Below, one piece after another: positions 47,393 to 55,124 of a stretch of 64,000 nt of DNA (its first letter is position 1; each line of letters starts with the position of its first letter). Source of the DNA: Pseudomonadota bacterium (lineage in GTDB: Bacteria > Pseudomonadota > Gammaproteobacteria > Burkholderiales > Ferrovaceae); the NCBI GenBank assembly GCA_021805725.1, contig JAJZEH010000080.1, positions 27,553 to 91,552 of the forward strand, in the 5' to 3' direction. The notes below the pieces were generated by a model. It worked only from the letters and a program-made list of their open reading frames with translations. It did no database searches and had not been told where the DNA came from. A program made the position numbers and the translations under genes.

Positions 47393-47421
47393 TTGACGGC
47401 GCCACGAAACCTCCTTAGAAT
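47393..47421 (+). promoter_or_regulatory. Sigma-70-type promoter of the riboswitch-motB unit
   Basis: TTGACG (47393-47398) and TAGAAT (47416-47421) are separated by an ideal 17 bases. Transcription would start near 47428, about 20 bases upstream of the riboswitch P1 helix, so the whole aptamer is in the leader RNA. Confidence 0.8.
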
Positions 47422-47447
47422 GGAGAGGCAATCGTTGGTTTTTCAAT

Positions 47448-47559
47448 CAACGCCTGCATGGGCAAACCCGTCGAAAGGCGGGGACGCAAAGCTTCCGGGC
47501 TAATGGACCAAGGTCCTAATCGACATCGTGTCGAGTGCCAGCGGGGTCGCCAGGCGATC
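47448..47559 (+). promoter_or_regulatory. Cyclic-di-GMP-I (GEMM-I) riboswitch
   Basis: The leader of motB carries a class I c-di-GMP aptamer. P1 pairs CGCCTG (47451-47456) with CAGGCG (47551-47556). GGGCAAA leads into P2, CCCGTC/GGCGGG (47467-47472 with 47477-47482), closed by a GAAA tetraloop. The family-diagnostic GACGCAAAGC (47483-47492) follows, then a P3 arm starting TTCCGGGCTAATGG, which can act as tetraloop receptor and contains extra hairpins (GGACCAAGGTCC; TCGACATCGTGTCGA). The 3' core GCCAGCGGGGTCGCC matches the conserved AGCGGGGTTACC of known members. About 60 bases separate the aptamer from the motB start. No strong terminator is visible there, so translational control is more likely. 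Direction of control is unknown. Confidence 0.93.
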
Positions 47560-47617
47560 GGGAATTCTCTCCTCCTGCTACGGAGTCTTTGCACATACAA
47601 CCTGCTGCGAGGGTGTC

Positions 47618-48514
47618 ATGGCAAGACTGAGTCTGAGTGCCAGAAGAGCCGCCGCCAAGGCAAAGCGACCCATCGTGGTCAGAAGGGTCGTCAAGCATCC
47701 GAAGCCGCTACGTTCTGGCGGAACGTGGAAGATTGCCTATGCTGATTTCGTTACTGCCGTCATGGCGTTTTTTCTGCTGCTATGGCTGGTCAACAGCAGC
47801 ACCGCCAATAGCCTGCGCGGTATTTCTGAATACTTCAAAGCGCCCATGCTGGTTACGCTGGCTGGTGGAAAAGATACTGCCGACTCGTTTCGCATCATCA
47901 GTATCGGGAACAACACCCCAAGCGACGGACCCACCCAGGTCAAAATGGGCGAACCTGAGGCCGTTACCAAAAGTACCATGGAGCAGGCCCGCGTCAATTT
48001 GCGTTTGCAGGAAATCGATCGCCTGAGGCAACTGAAAAGCCATCTGGAAAGCGTGATCGACAGCCATCCTGACCTGCAGAAATTCAAGGACCAACTGCTG
48101 ATCGACATCACCACGGATGGTTTACGAATCCAGATCATCGACAAGCAGAATCGCCCCATGTTCAGTCTGGGCAGCACCATGCCACAACCTTACGCTGAAG
48201 ATATCCTGCGCGAAATCGGCAAGGCCCTCAATGAGGTGCCCAACAGGATCAGCATCTCTGGCCACACCGATGCCGCACCCTACCAGGGGACCGAATTAAA
48301 TTACACCAACTGGGAACTTTCCATAGACCGCGCCAACACCTCTCGCCGAGAACTGATTTCAGGGGGCATGGATCCCTCCAAGATCGTTCGCGTGGTGGGG
48401 CTCTCCTCTTCGGCACTCATGGACACCGTTAATCCGCTCAATCCCAGCAATCGCCGCATCAGCATCATCGTCATGAACAACCTGGCAGAAAGGTCCGCGC
48501 TGACGATGCAGTAA
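47618..48514 (+). CDS. motB: Flagellar motor stator protein MotB
   Basis: MotB, with MotA, forms the ion-conducting stator that drives flagellar rotation and anchors to peptidoglycan. The ATG at 47618 follows GAGGG; the longer frame to 47528 would run through the riboswitch. The 298-residue protein has a basic N-terminus, one membrane helix (about 37-58) with the essential proton-carrying Asp43 in KIAYADFVTAVMAFF, a plug-like segment (ISEYFKAP), and an OmpA/MotB C-domain (RISISGHTDAAPY, NWELSIDRANTSRRELI, NRRISIIVMN). It closely follows E. coli MotB through the C-domain. No motA or other flagellar gene is in the window, which is unusual, and its leader carries a c-di-GMP riboswitch. Confidence 0.94.
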   Translation: MARLSLSARRAAAKAKRPIVVRRVVKHPKPLRSGGTWKIAYADFVTAVMAFFLLLWLVNSSTANSLRGISEYFKAPMLVTLAGGKDTADSFRIISIGNNTPSDGPTQVKMGEPEAVTKSTMEQARVNLRLQEIDRLRQLKSHLESVIDSHPDLQKFKDQLLIDITTDGLRIQIIDKQNRPMFSLGSTMPQPYAEDILREIGKALNEVPNRISISGHTDAAPYQGTELNYTNWELSIDRANTSRRELISGGMDPSKIVRVVGLSSSALMDTVNPLNPSNRRISIIVMNNLAERSALTMQ

Positions 48515-48556
48515 CCCGGCTTTTACTTCATCGCGTCGTGAGTTATCCTCGTCGTG

Positions 48557-49741
48557 ATGAAAACAGCCATGGATTGGGACGTCATCGTCATTGGCGCTGG
48601 CGCTGCGGGCATGATGTGTGCCGCACAGGCCGGCCAGCGCGGTCGTCGCGTACTGCTGATAGACCACAGCAGCAAACCTGCCGAAAAAATTCGTATTTCC
48701 GGTGGGGGTCGTTGCAATTTCACCAACCTTCATTGCCGCCCTGAGAATTATCTCTCGCAAAACCCGCACTTTTGCCGCTCAGCGCTGGCACGATTCACAC
48801 CACAGCATTTCATTGCCCTCGTGGAACGGCATGGCATCAAATATCACGAGAAAACGCTCGGACAACTGTTCTGTGACGACAGTGCCCAGCAAATCATCGC
48901 CATGCTCAAGGCCGAGTGCGCCCTGGGGAAAGTGACTTGGCGCCTGACCTGCGACGTGCTTGCAGTTACCCGCGAAGAAGATGGTTCATTTCACGTGGCA
49001 ACGCACCAGGGAAACCATCGTACGCCCTCGCTCGTCATTGCCACCGGCGGGCTTACCGTACCCAAGATCGGGGCTTCGCCCTTTGCCTACCGCATCGCCG
49101 AGCAATTTGGACTGAAAATCATCCCCCCCAGACCGGCGCTCGTTCCGCTCTCCTTCCCGCCTGAAACCCTGGCGCAATTTGGCGACCTGTCCGGTATTTC
49201 TCTCGACGCAGAGGTGTCCTGTCATGGGGGGTGCTTTCGCGAACACCTCTTGTTCACGCATCGCGGACTTTCGGGTCCGGCCATCCTGCAAATTTCCTCC
49301 TATTGGAATCCTGGCGACTTCATCTCGATCAACCTCCTGCCAGACCGGAATGTCCGCTCCTGGCTACTGCAAGCACATTCCAGCCGGACTCGTTTCGACA
49401 ACATGCTCTCGGAGGCGCTCCCCAAACGCTTCGCACAGCAATGGTGTAATGCAAACAATCTGGTAAAACCCATGCAGCAGTTCACCAGCGATGAATTGAG
49501 CATCGCCGCGGAGGCTCTATGCAACTGGCGGGTTCAGCCTTCTGGAACCCTGGGATACAACAAGGCCGAGGTCACTTTGGGAGGCGTAGACACCGATGAG
49601 CTATCATCCAAAACAATGGAGGCAAAATCCGTTCCAGGGCTTTACTTCATTGGCGAAGCGGTGGATGTGACCGGACAGCTGGGGGGGTTCAATTTTCAGT
49701 GGGCCTGGGCCAGCGGCGATGCAGCTGGGCATGCCGTCTAG
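48557..49741 (+). CDS. HI0933/YhiN-family FAD-dependent flavoprotein
   Basis: The 394-residue protein is a cytoplasmic flavoprotein of the YhiN (BaiN-like) family. It has an N-terminal dinucleotide-binding motif (DVIVIGAGAAGMMCAAQAG), the family-specific EKIRISGGGRCNFTN, a VIATGGLTVPKIGASPFAY segment and a C-terminal FAD block (GLYFIGEAVDVTGQLGGFNFQWAWASG). The start could be the ATG at 48557, a GTG one codon earlier, or the ATG at 48569; no clear ribosome-binding site decides. Some relatives reduce bile-acid intermediates, but most members are uncharacterised. Neighbours give no clue. Confidence 0.9.
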   Translation: MKTAMDWDVIVIGAGAAGMMCAAQAGQRGRRVLLIDHSSKPAEKIRISGGGRCNFTNLHCRPENYLSQNPHFCRSALARFTPQHFIALVERHGIKYHEKTLGQLFCDDSAQQIIAMLKAECALGKVTWRLTCDVLAVTREEDGSFHVATHQGNHRTPSLVIATGGLTVPKIGASPFAYRIAEQFGLKIIPPRPALVPLSFPPETLAQFGDLSGISLDAEVSCHGGCFREHLLFTHRGLSGPAILQISSYWNPGDFISINLLPDRNVRSWLLQAHSSRTRFDNMLSEALPKRFAQQWCNANNLVKPMQQFTSDELSIAAEALCNWRVQPSGTLGYNKAEVTLGGVDTDELSSKTMEAKSVPGLYFIGEAVDVTGQLGGFNFQWAWASGDAAGHAV

Positions 49742-49785
49742 GTTCATGTTTTCCGTACTATCATGAAGGTTCATCGGGGGGCATC

Positions 49786-50397
49786 ATGAAAGACATCAGG
49801 ACATTGCTGGTACTGGTAACGCTGCTGTTTGGAATGTCGGTCGCATTGGCGCAGTCGCAACCACCCATTCGGGTGCGCGGTATCGTCACTGCATTTGTTG
49901 GCGACGAGTTGCAGGTGAAATCACGCGAAGGTCAGGACTTGAAGATCCACATGGCCGATACCACCAAGGTCAACATCCTGTCGCCGATCAAGCTTGGCGA
50001 CATCAAGGCGGGCAGTTTCGTGGGCGTGACCGCACTCCAGAACGGCCCGGGAAACTCCCTACAGGCGCTTGAAGTCCATTTGTTTCCAGAGGCCCTGCGC
50101 GGTACGGGTGAAGGCCATTACGCCTGGGATCTCGAGCCAGGAACCAGCATGACCAACGCCAACGTTGACGCCATCGTCGACGTTAACGATGGCAAGGAAC
50201 TGGTGCTAAGCTACAAGGGTGGTAGCCAGAAGATCATTGTGCCCCAAGGGGTTCCACTGGTCACCTTCATTCCTGCCGACAAGTCGCAGCTCGTTCCAGG
50301 GGCCAAGGTGCTGGTCATTACCCAAAGGGGTGAGGATGGCACCCTGAAGGCCCTGCGCATCAGCGTGGGAAAGGACGGCATGAAGCCGCCCATGTAG
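49786..50397 (+). CDS. Secreted DUF5666-like protein
   Basis: This 203-residue protein begins at an ATG preceded by GGGGGG and has a signal peptide (about 1-22, LFGMSVALAQ). The mature part shows short OB-like beta repeats: RVRGIVTAFVGDELQVKSREGQDLKI, DIKAGSFVGVTALQNG, LEVHLFPEALRGTGEGHYAWDL, and a C-terminal TLKALRISVGKDG. This pattern matches a proteobacterial family often labelled DUF5666 or, doubtfully, metal-transport associated. Function is unknown. It ends two bases before the convergent coiled-coil protein gene. Confidence 0.8.
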   Translation: MKDIRTLLVLVTLLFGMSVALAQSQPPIRVRGIVTAFVGDELQVKSREGQDLKIHMADTTKVNILSPIKLGDIKAGSFVGVTALQNGPGNSLQALEVHLFPEALRGTGEGHYAWDLEPGTSMTNANVDAIVDVNDGKELVLSYKGGSQKIIVPQGVPLVTFIPADKSQLVPGAKVLVITQRGEDGTLKALRISVGKDGMKPPM

Positions 50398-50399
50398 CC

Positions 50400-50981
50400 C
50401 TATTGCTTGTTGTAGTTTTTGATGGCCTCCATCATGGTCTTCACCTGGGGGCTATGCTTCTTTTCGGCACTGGATGCAGCGGTTGCAGGGGCCACCACCG
50501 GCGAGGTGGCCTTGGATGCGGAAGCCGGCGGGGGGGCTGCAGAGGTACTGTCGGGCTGACGCAATTGTTCTTCCATGGTCGGTGAGACTTTCAGTTTCAC
50601 CTGCATTCTGGTTACACCCTGAATGATTTTTGTCAGGCTCTCATCCAGTTTTTTTCGTTCAGCATCCTGCATTGTTTTTTCCTGCGCCAACGTCCCCTTG
50701 AGTTTTTCCAGATCGCCCTTGATGGCCAACAAACCGGCATTCATGCTGTTGACCTTCGCCAACCCCTCCTTGAACTGCGACTGGGCCGCTTGATTTCCCG
50801 TAACGGCAATCACCGCAACAATGAGTGCCACAACGGACACCACGGGCGCGAAGCCTTCTGCAATGTAATGACCGCCACATTTGATCCAGGTGCGCAGGCG
50901 TGACGTCTTCGACGGTGGCGCATTGGCCTCCTCGTCCTTTTTGTTTGCGGTGTCTTCTTCGTGTTCGGGTTGCCTTGCCAT
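50400..50981 (-). CDS. Uncharacterised single-pass membrane protein with a coiled coil
   Basis: I do not recognise this 193-residue protein. It has a charged N-terminus (1-35, rich in Glu/Asp/Lys), one membrane helix (about 44-62, APVVSVVALIVAVIAVTG), then a predicted periplasmic coiled coil (about 65-130, FKEGLAKVNSMNAGLLAIKG onwards), and an Ala/Pro/Ser-rich linker leading to a conserved-looking tail (KTMMEAIKNYNKQ). The plan resembles envelope scaffold or tether proteins. The same strand carries another single-pass protein gene 130 bases upstream, and the two may be related functionally. Confidence 0.7.
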   Translation of the reverse strand: MARQPEHEEDTANKKDEEANAPPSKTSRLRTWIKCGGHYIAEGFAPVVSVVALIVAVIAVTGNQAAQSQFKEGLAKVNSMNAGLLAIKGDLEKLKGTLAQEKTMQDAERKKLDESLTKIIQGVTRMQVKLKVSPTMEEQLRQPDSTSAAPPPASASKATSPVVAPATAASSAEKKHSPQVKTMMEAIKNYNKQ

Positions 50982-51112
50982 GGTTGCCTCGAGATCGTCA
51001 GGGTTTAAGACCGATGCAGGCTTTGCCGTAACATCCCCAATTGCGACTTCATTCTATCACCATGAGTTTGTCGATCAGGCATCCCCCGCTGCCACCCACT
51101 GAGCCTGCCCGC

Positions 51113-51493
51113 TCACTTCGCGACGCCAAATGGAGAACTTAAGGTAGCAGGCCTTTTCTGTCTCGAAGCTTCCAGCACCTGTCGAAATGGATCCTCTGCA
51201 GCAGCAGGAGACTCAGGGTTCGTTGCGTGATTCGGCCCAGGGGCTTCCAGAGCGGCCTTGAAGGGATCCGGGGGCAGGGCAGGGCCCTGGGTGGAATCCG
51301 GGGTCAGCGTGCGGGTTGCCGGGATGCGTTGATCCTGTGTTTGCGCGAGCCCGTGGGAGCGCTCACCAGCATCGCCTTCACGCCAGACAAACAACCTGGC
51401 TCCTGCCAACAGCAGCAACATGATGGCCAACAGCCCCAGCATCCTGATGCGCCGGGCGCCGGTTGAACTCTGGATGTGCGATGGTTTGGACAA
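51113..51493 (-). CDS. Uncharacterised small single-pass membrane protein with a repeated DPF motif
   Basis: This 126-residue open frame starts at TTG (51493) or, less fully, at the ATG at 51442, just before its membrane helix (about 18-36, MLGLLAIMLLLLAGARLFVW). The rest is polar, Pro/Ala-rich, and contains two copies of a DPF-x3-LEA motif (DPFKAALEA and DPFRQVLEA) about 30 residues apart, suggesting a short linear binding motif. I recognise no family. The hydrophobic helix and biased composition argue for a real gene, but the start is unclear. It is divergent from tag. Confidence 0.5.
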   Translation of the reverse strand: MSKPSHIQSSTGARRIRMLGLLAIMLLLLAGARLFVWREGDAGERSHGLAQTQDQRIPATRTLTPDSTQGPALPPDPFKAALEAPGPNHATNPESPAAAEDPFRQVLEASRQKRPATLSSPFGVAK

Positions 51494-51596
51494 CCTGTTG
51501 TTTCATGAAATCAAGAATATCCCGGACCATTCTACAACATCATCCGCTTCAGGCCGCATCATGGCATCGACAGAATACTTTAGAATGGAGCGCATC

Positions 51597-52220
51597 ATGA
51601 ACAATCAAAGTACCGCAGTTCACTCCCCTGGACAACGCTGCCCCTGGTGCGGTGATGACCCGCTTTACATGGCCTACCACGATACCGAGTGGGGCGTGCC
51701 GCAGCATGACGACCGCATCCTGTTCGAATTTCTGCTGCTGGAGGGGGCGCAGGCGGGGCTTTCGTGGATTACCGTGTTGCGCAAGCGCGAAAACTATCGT
51801 CTGGCCTTTGCCGGCTTCGAGGCGCAACGCATAGCCACCTTTGGCGACGCGGAGGCGGCAGGCCTGCTGACCAATCCGGGCATCATTCGCAATCGTGCCA
51901 AAATTGCTGCTGCCATCGGCAATGCCCGCTCCTATCTCGCAGTGCAGGATCAGTTTGGCAGCTTCGACCGTTACTTGTGGCAATTTGTGGATGGCGTTCC
52001 CGTACAGAACACCTGGCAGCATCCCTGCGAGGTCCCGGCACAGACCTCCCTGGCCGTGCAGCTTTCCAGGGATCTGCACCAGCGTGGCTTCAAGTTTGTG
52101 GGCCCCACCATATGCTACGCCTTCATGCAGGCCGTCGGACTCGTCAACGACCACTTGAGCACCTGTTCCCGGCACGCCGCACTCAGCGGACCATCAACAG
52201 GTAGAGCAGCAAGCCGTTGA
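51597..52220 (+). CDS. tag: DNA-3-methyladenine glycosylase I
   Basis: Tag removes 3-methyladenine from alkylated DNA, starting base excision repair. The ATG at 51597 has GGAG seven bases upstream and gives 207 residues; a nearby in-frame ATG at 51585 is less likely. The N-terminus RCPWCGDDPLYMAYHDTEWGVP carries Cys and His zinc ligands, paired with the C-terminal DHLSTCSRH. EGAQAGLSWITVLRKRENYR and the helix-hairpin region KFVGPTICYAFMQAVG fit the family. The extra C-terminal ~15 residues overlap 38 bases with the convergent kinase-phosphatase gene. Confidence 0.95.
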   Translation: MNNQSTAVHSPGQRCPWCGDDPLYMAYHDTEWGVPQHDDRILFEFLLLEGAQAGLSWITVLRKRENYRLAFAGFEAQRIATFGDAEAAGLLTNPGIIRNRAKIAAAIGNARSYLAVQDQFGSFDRYLWQFVDGVPVQNTWQHPCEVPAQTSLAVQLSRDLHQRGFKFVGPTICYAFMQAVGLVNDHLSTCSRHAALSGPSTGRAASR

Positions 52221-53862
52221 CCACCAGGGACAACGCCACGCAGAGTTTGAGCAGCAGCGCAGGGTCCCGCTTCAAAAGCGGCATTTTGCGCGGAACGCGT
52301 AACCTGCCATGCACGCCTTTTTCCAGCGCCAACAAGAATTCCTCGATGGTTTCGAAGCGATCCTCGGGTTCACGGGCTACGGCCTTCAACAAAACGGCTT
52401 CCAGCCATACGGGGATGTCGGGACGATAACGCGTGGGACTGAGCGGATCACCAAAACGCGGGCGCTGAAAGGGCTCGATCTCGCCATAGGGGAACCTGCG
52501 TGTCAGCAATTCATACAGCGTCACCCCACATGCATACAGATCGGAAGCCTCCGAAGCCGGTTTTCCTGCATGCAGTTCGGGAGCCATGTAGCTTGGGGTT
52601 CCGGGGTTATTGATCTCCCCAAAGTCCTGGCCATCGGATGCGGCAACGCCCAGATCCAGTATTCGCAAATGACCATCCGTGCCCAGATGGACATTGTCCG
52701 GTTTGACGTCCCGATGCACGATGGACAGGCGGTGCAGGGCACCGAGCCCCTTGAGCAGGCGCATGCCGATGTCTACGGCTTCTGCTGGCGAAAAATGCCG
52801 CCCCTGATGCAACCATTGCCCCAGGGTTGCGCCTTCGTGCCAGGTCATCAGGTAATACAGATAACTGCGAGCCGGAGATGGAATCACCTGAGGGAAAGCT
52901 GCATCAATGACCCGACGAGCCAGCCACTCTTCGTGCGCCAGAGCGGAGGCATCCGCGCTGTCGCAACCCTGGCGCAATGTTTTCAGTACACAGTGCTGCC
53001 CAGTGGCTTCGATGCGTGCTTCATACAACACGGTCACCCGAGAAGCATGAAGAACCTTGATGATGGCAATGCCGTCCAACCCATCACCCGCCTTGAGGCG
53101 GCTTGGGATGGGTAGACGCCCGGTGCTGGCGAGGGCATCCCGCAATCGCGCCGCAGGAACGGCCTGGACGCGCACCACCAGCGCAGTGCAATTATCCTGG
53201 CTTCCCCTGGCTACTGCAGACATCGTCAGGTGCGTGGCTGCGTCCTGTGGATCGTCATGGGTAGCCAGGCATTCGCGCATGCGCTGTTCGCCCAGGCGGT
53301 TCCAGACGCCATCCGAACAAATCAGGAAGCGGTCCCCCGTGTCCAGATCGCCATCACCGTAGTCCACCACCAGCTGGGCATCCAGTCCCACGGCCCGCGA
53401 AAGCACGGTGTTCAGTTCGGGATGGTCCCATACATGATCATGGGTCAGGCGCCGCAAGGCGCCTTCGTGAAATCGATAGATGCGCGAATCTCCCGCGTGC
53501 GCAAAGTAATAGCGTCCACCACGCAGCAACAGGGCCGAGAGGGTTGTTGCCATGCCTGCGTTGTGACGCAAAGACTGGTTTTGGGAAAACAGCCAGCGGT
53601 TGAGCGACTGGATGACCGTGTCCAGCGCATGGAAGACACTCCAGGTATCGGGTGTTGCGTAATAATCCGCCAACAACCCACGCACCACATATTCCGAGGC
53701 TTCGTTGGCGTTGCTATGCCCTCCCACGCCATCCGCCACGGCCGCGAGCAACCCCTTGTTTTCGAGTTCGGGGCCGACCGGCGTGACGGCCCCGCAAAAA
53801 TCCTCATTTCGCGGCCGCGGCCCGATCAGCGAACTAAAACCCAGGGCAAAAGCCGAAGACAT
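52183..53862 (-). CDS. Fused PP2C phosphatase and Ser/Thr kinase with a C-terminal membrane anchor
   Basis: This 559-residue protein joins opposing activities. Residues about 1-235 are a PP2C phosphatase with all metal-site motifs: RPRNEDF, VADGVGGH, AHAGDSRIY, LICSDGVWN and GSQDNCTALVV. Residues about 260-520 are a Hanks-type kinase: the Gly-rich loop is degenerate, but VLKTL (Lys), HRDVKPDN, DLG (for DFG) and GTPSYMAPE are present, so it may be active. A final hydrophobic helix (LLKLCVALSLVVNGLLLYLL) anchors it in the membrane. It is the last gene of nirB-nirD-nasA-narK, 19 bases after narK. Such fusions are known beside nitrate-assimilation genes; the target is unknown, NarK or the reductase being natural candidates. 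Confidence 0.92.
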   Translation of the reverse strand: MSSAFALGFSSLIGPRPRNEDFCGAVTPVGPELENKGLLAAVADGVGGHSNANEASEYVVRGLLADYYATPDTWSVFHALDTVIQSLNRWLFSQNQSLRHNAGMATTLSALLLRGGRYYFAHAGDSRIYRFHEGALRRLTHDHVWDHPELNTVLSRAVGLDAQLVVDYGDGDLDTGDRFLICSDGVWNRLGEQRMRECLATHDDPQDAATHLTMSAVARGSQDNCTALVVRVQAVPAARLRDALASTGRLPIPSRLKAGDGLDGIAIIKVLHASRVTVLYEARIEATGQHCVLKTLRQGCDSADASALAHEEWLARRVIDAAFPQVIPSPARSYLYYLMTWHEGATLGQWLHQGRHFSPAEAVDIGMRLLKGLGALHRLSIVHRDVKPDNVHLGTDGHLRILDLGVAASDGQDFGEINNPGTPSYMAPELHAGKPASEASDLYACGVTLYELLTRRFPYGEIEPFQRPRFGDPLSPTRYRPDIPVWLEAVLLKAVAREPEDRFETIEEFLLALEKGVHGRLRVPRKMPLLKRDPALLLKLCVALSLVVNGLLLYLLMVR

Positions 53863-53881
53863 GACTTCCCGGACCCCGTCG

Positions 53882-55096
53882 TCAGATCCGCGCGCTGGTC
53901 AGGCTTGCGGCACCCCACGTGGTGCGCCAGCGCGTCTTGACTGCCGTCAGCCCCACCAAAGCGATCACGGCGAGTGCGGCAAACACGTAGAACCCCGTCA
54001 TGTAACTCCCAGTCGCCTGCCTGGAGTAGCCCAGGCTGGAGGCCAGATAAAATCCTCCCACGCCGCCGGCCATGCCCACCAGCCCCGTCATGACGCCGAT
54101 CTCCTTGCGGAAGCGCTGCGGCACCAGTTGAAACACTGCACCGTTGCCCATCCCGAGCGAGAGCATGGCCACCACAAAACCCGCCAACGCCATCCAGGAT
54201 TGCGGCAGTCCTACACCCACGACGGACAGCGCGCCAGCGGCCACCAGATAAACTCCGCTGAGTAACCGAATACCTCCGAAACGGTCCGCCAGAGCTCCGC
54301 CCATGGGGCGCACCAGCGATCCTGCGAAAACACAAGCTGCGGTATAGAAACCGGCGGTCTTGGGCTCCAGGCCATACTGCGTATTGAAGTAGATCGTGAG
54401 CGACGAAGCCAGACCCACGAAGCCGCCAAAAGTGACCGAATAGAAGAACATGAACCACCAGGCATCCTTGTCCTTCAGTACCAGCAGGTATTCTGACAGA
54501 CGCTTGGGCGGCGGTGCATTGGGCGCATCCCTGGCCATGATCACATAGGCCAGCAGTACGAGGCCGAGGGGGATCAGTGCCAGACCGAAAACATTGCTCC
54601 AGCCAAAAGCAGCCGCCAGCGAGGGGGCGAAGAGCGCTGCAAAGACGGTGCCCGAATTCCCTGCTCCGGCAATGCCCAGTGCCTTGCCCTGGTGTTCCGG
54701 CGGGTACCAGCGTGAAGCCAGCGGCAGTGCCACGGCAAAGGAAGCCCCGGCCACGCCGAGGAACAGCCCCAACACCAGCACCTGTTCATAGCTGTGGATT
54801 CCCCACCACCAGGCCACAAATAGCGCGGCAATCACCACGATCTGACCGATGATGCCGGTGATGCGTGCATTGAGGTGGTCCACCATGATTCCCAGTACCA
54901 GCCGCAACGCCGCACCCGACAACACCGGCGTGGCCACCATCAATCCTTTCTGGACATGATCCAGGTTGAGATCTTTGGCGATCTGCACGCCCAGCGGACC
55001 CAGAATGACCCAAACCATGAATGCCAGATCGAAATAAAGAAACGCTGCAATGAGCGAAGGGGTATGTCCGGCTTGCAAGAAAGGCTTTCGATCCAT
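53882..55096 (-). CDS. narK: Nitrate/nitrite MFS transporter (NarK/NasA type)
   Basis: The 404-residue inner-membrane carrier imports nitrate (or exchanges it for nitrite). The two nitrate-signature segments are visible: GIAGAGNSGTVFAALFAP and LSLGMGNGAVFQLVPQRF. Motif A-like text is LALGIMVDHLNARIT, and twelve helices are apparent. The start at 55096 follows an AGGAGCA ribosome-binding site. It sits 28 bases after nasA and 19 before the kinase-phosphatase gene. In this assimilatory operon a proton-coupled importer (NarK1-like) is expected. Confidence 0.94.
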   Translation of the reverse strand: MDRKPFLQAGHTPSLIAAFLYFDLAFMVWVILGPLGVQIAKDLNLDHVQKGLMVATPVLSGAALRLVLGIMVDHLNARITGIIGQIVVIAALFVAWWWGIHSYEQVLVLGLFLGVAGASFAVALPLASRWYPPEHQGKALGIAGAGNSGTVFAALFAPSLAAAFGWSNVFGLALIPLGLVLLAYVIMARDAPNAPPPKRLSEYLLVLKDKDAWWFMFFYSVTFGGFVGLASSLTIYFNTQYGLEPKTAGFYTAACVFAGSLVRPMGGALADRFGGIRLLSGVYLVAAGALSVVGVGLPQSWMALAGFVVAMLSLGMGNGAVFQLVPQRFRKEIGVMTGLVGMAGGVGGFYLASSLGYSRQATGSYMTGFYVFAALAVIALVGLTAVKTRWRTTWGAASLTSARI

Positions 55097-55124
55097 GATC
55101 TGCTCCTGAAGTGTTTCGTGCGGT

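Noticed and set aside
47528..47617. In-frame 30-codon upstream extension of motB
   Set aside because: It starts within the riboswitch aptamer, and the extra residues do not match MotB; GAGGG before 47618 supports the later start.
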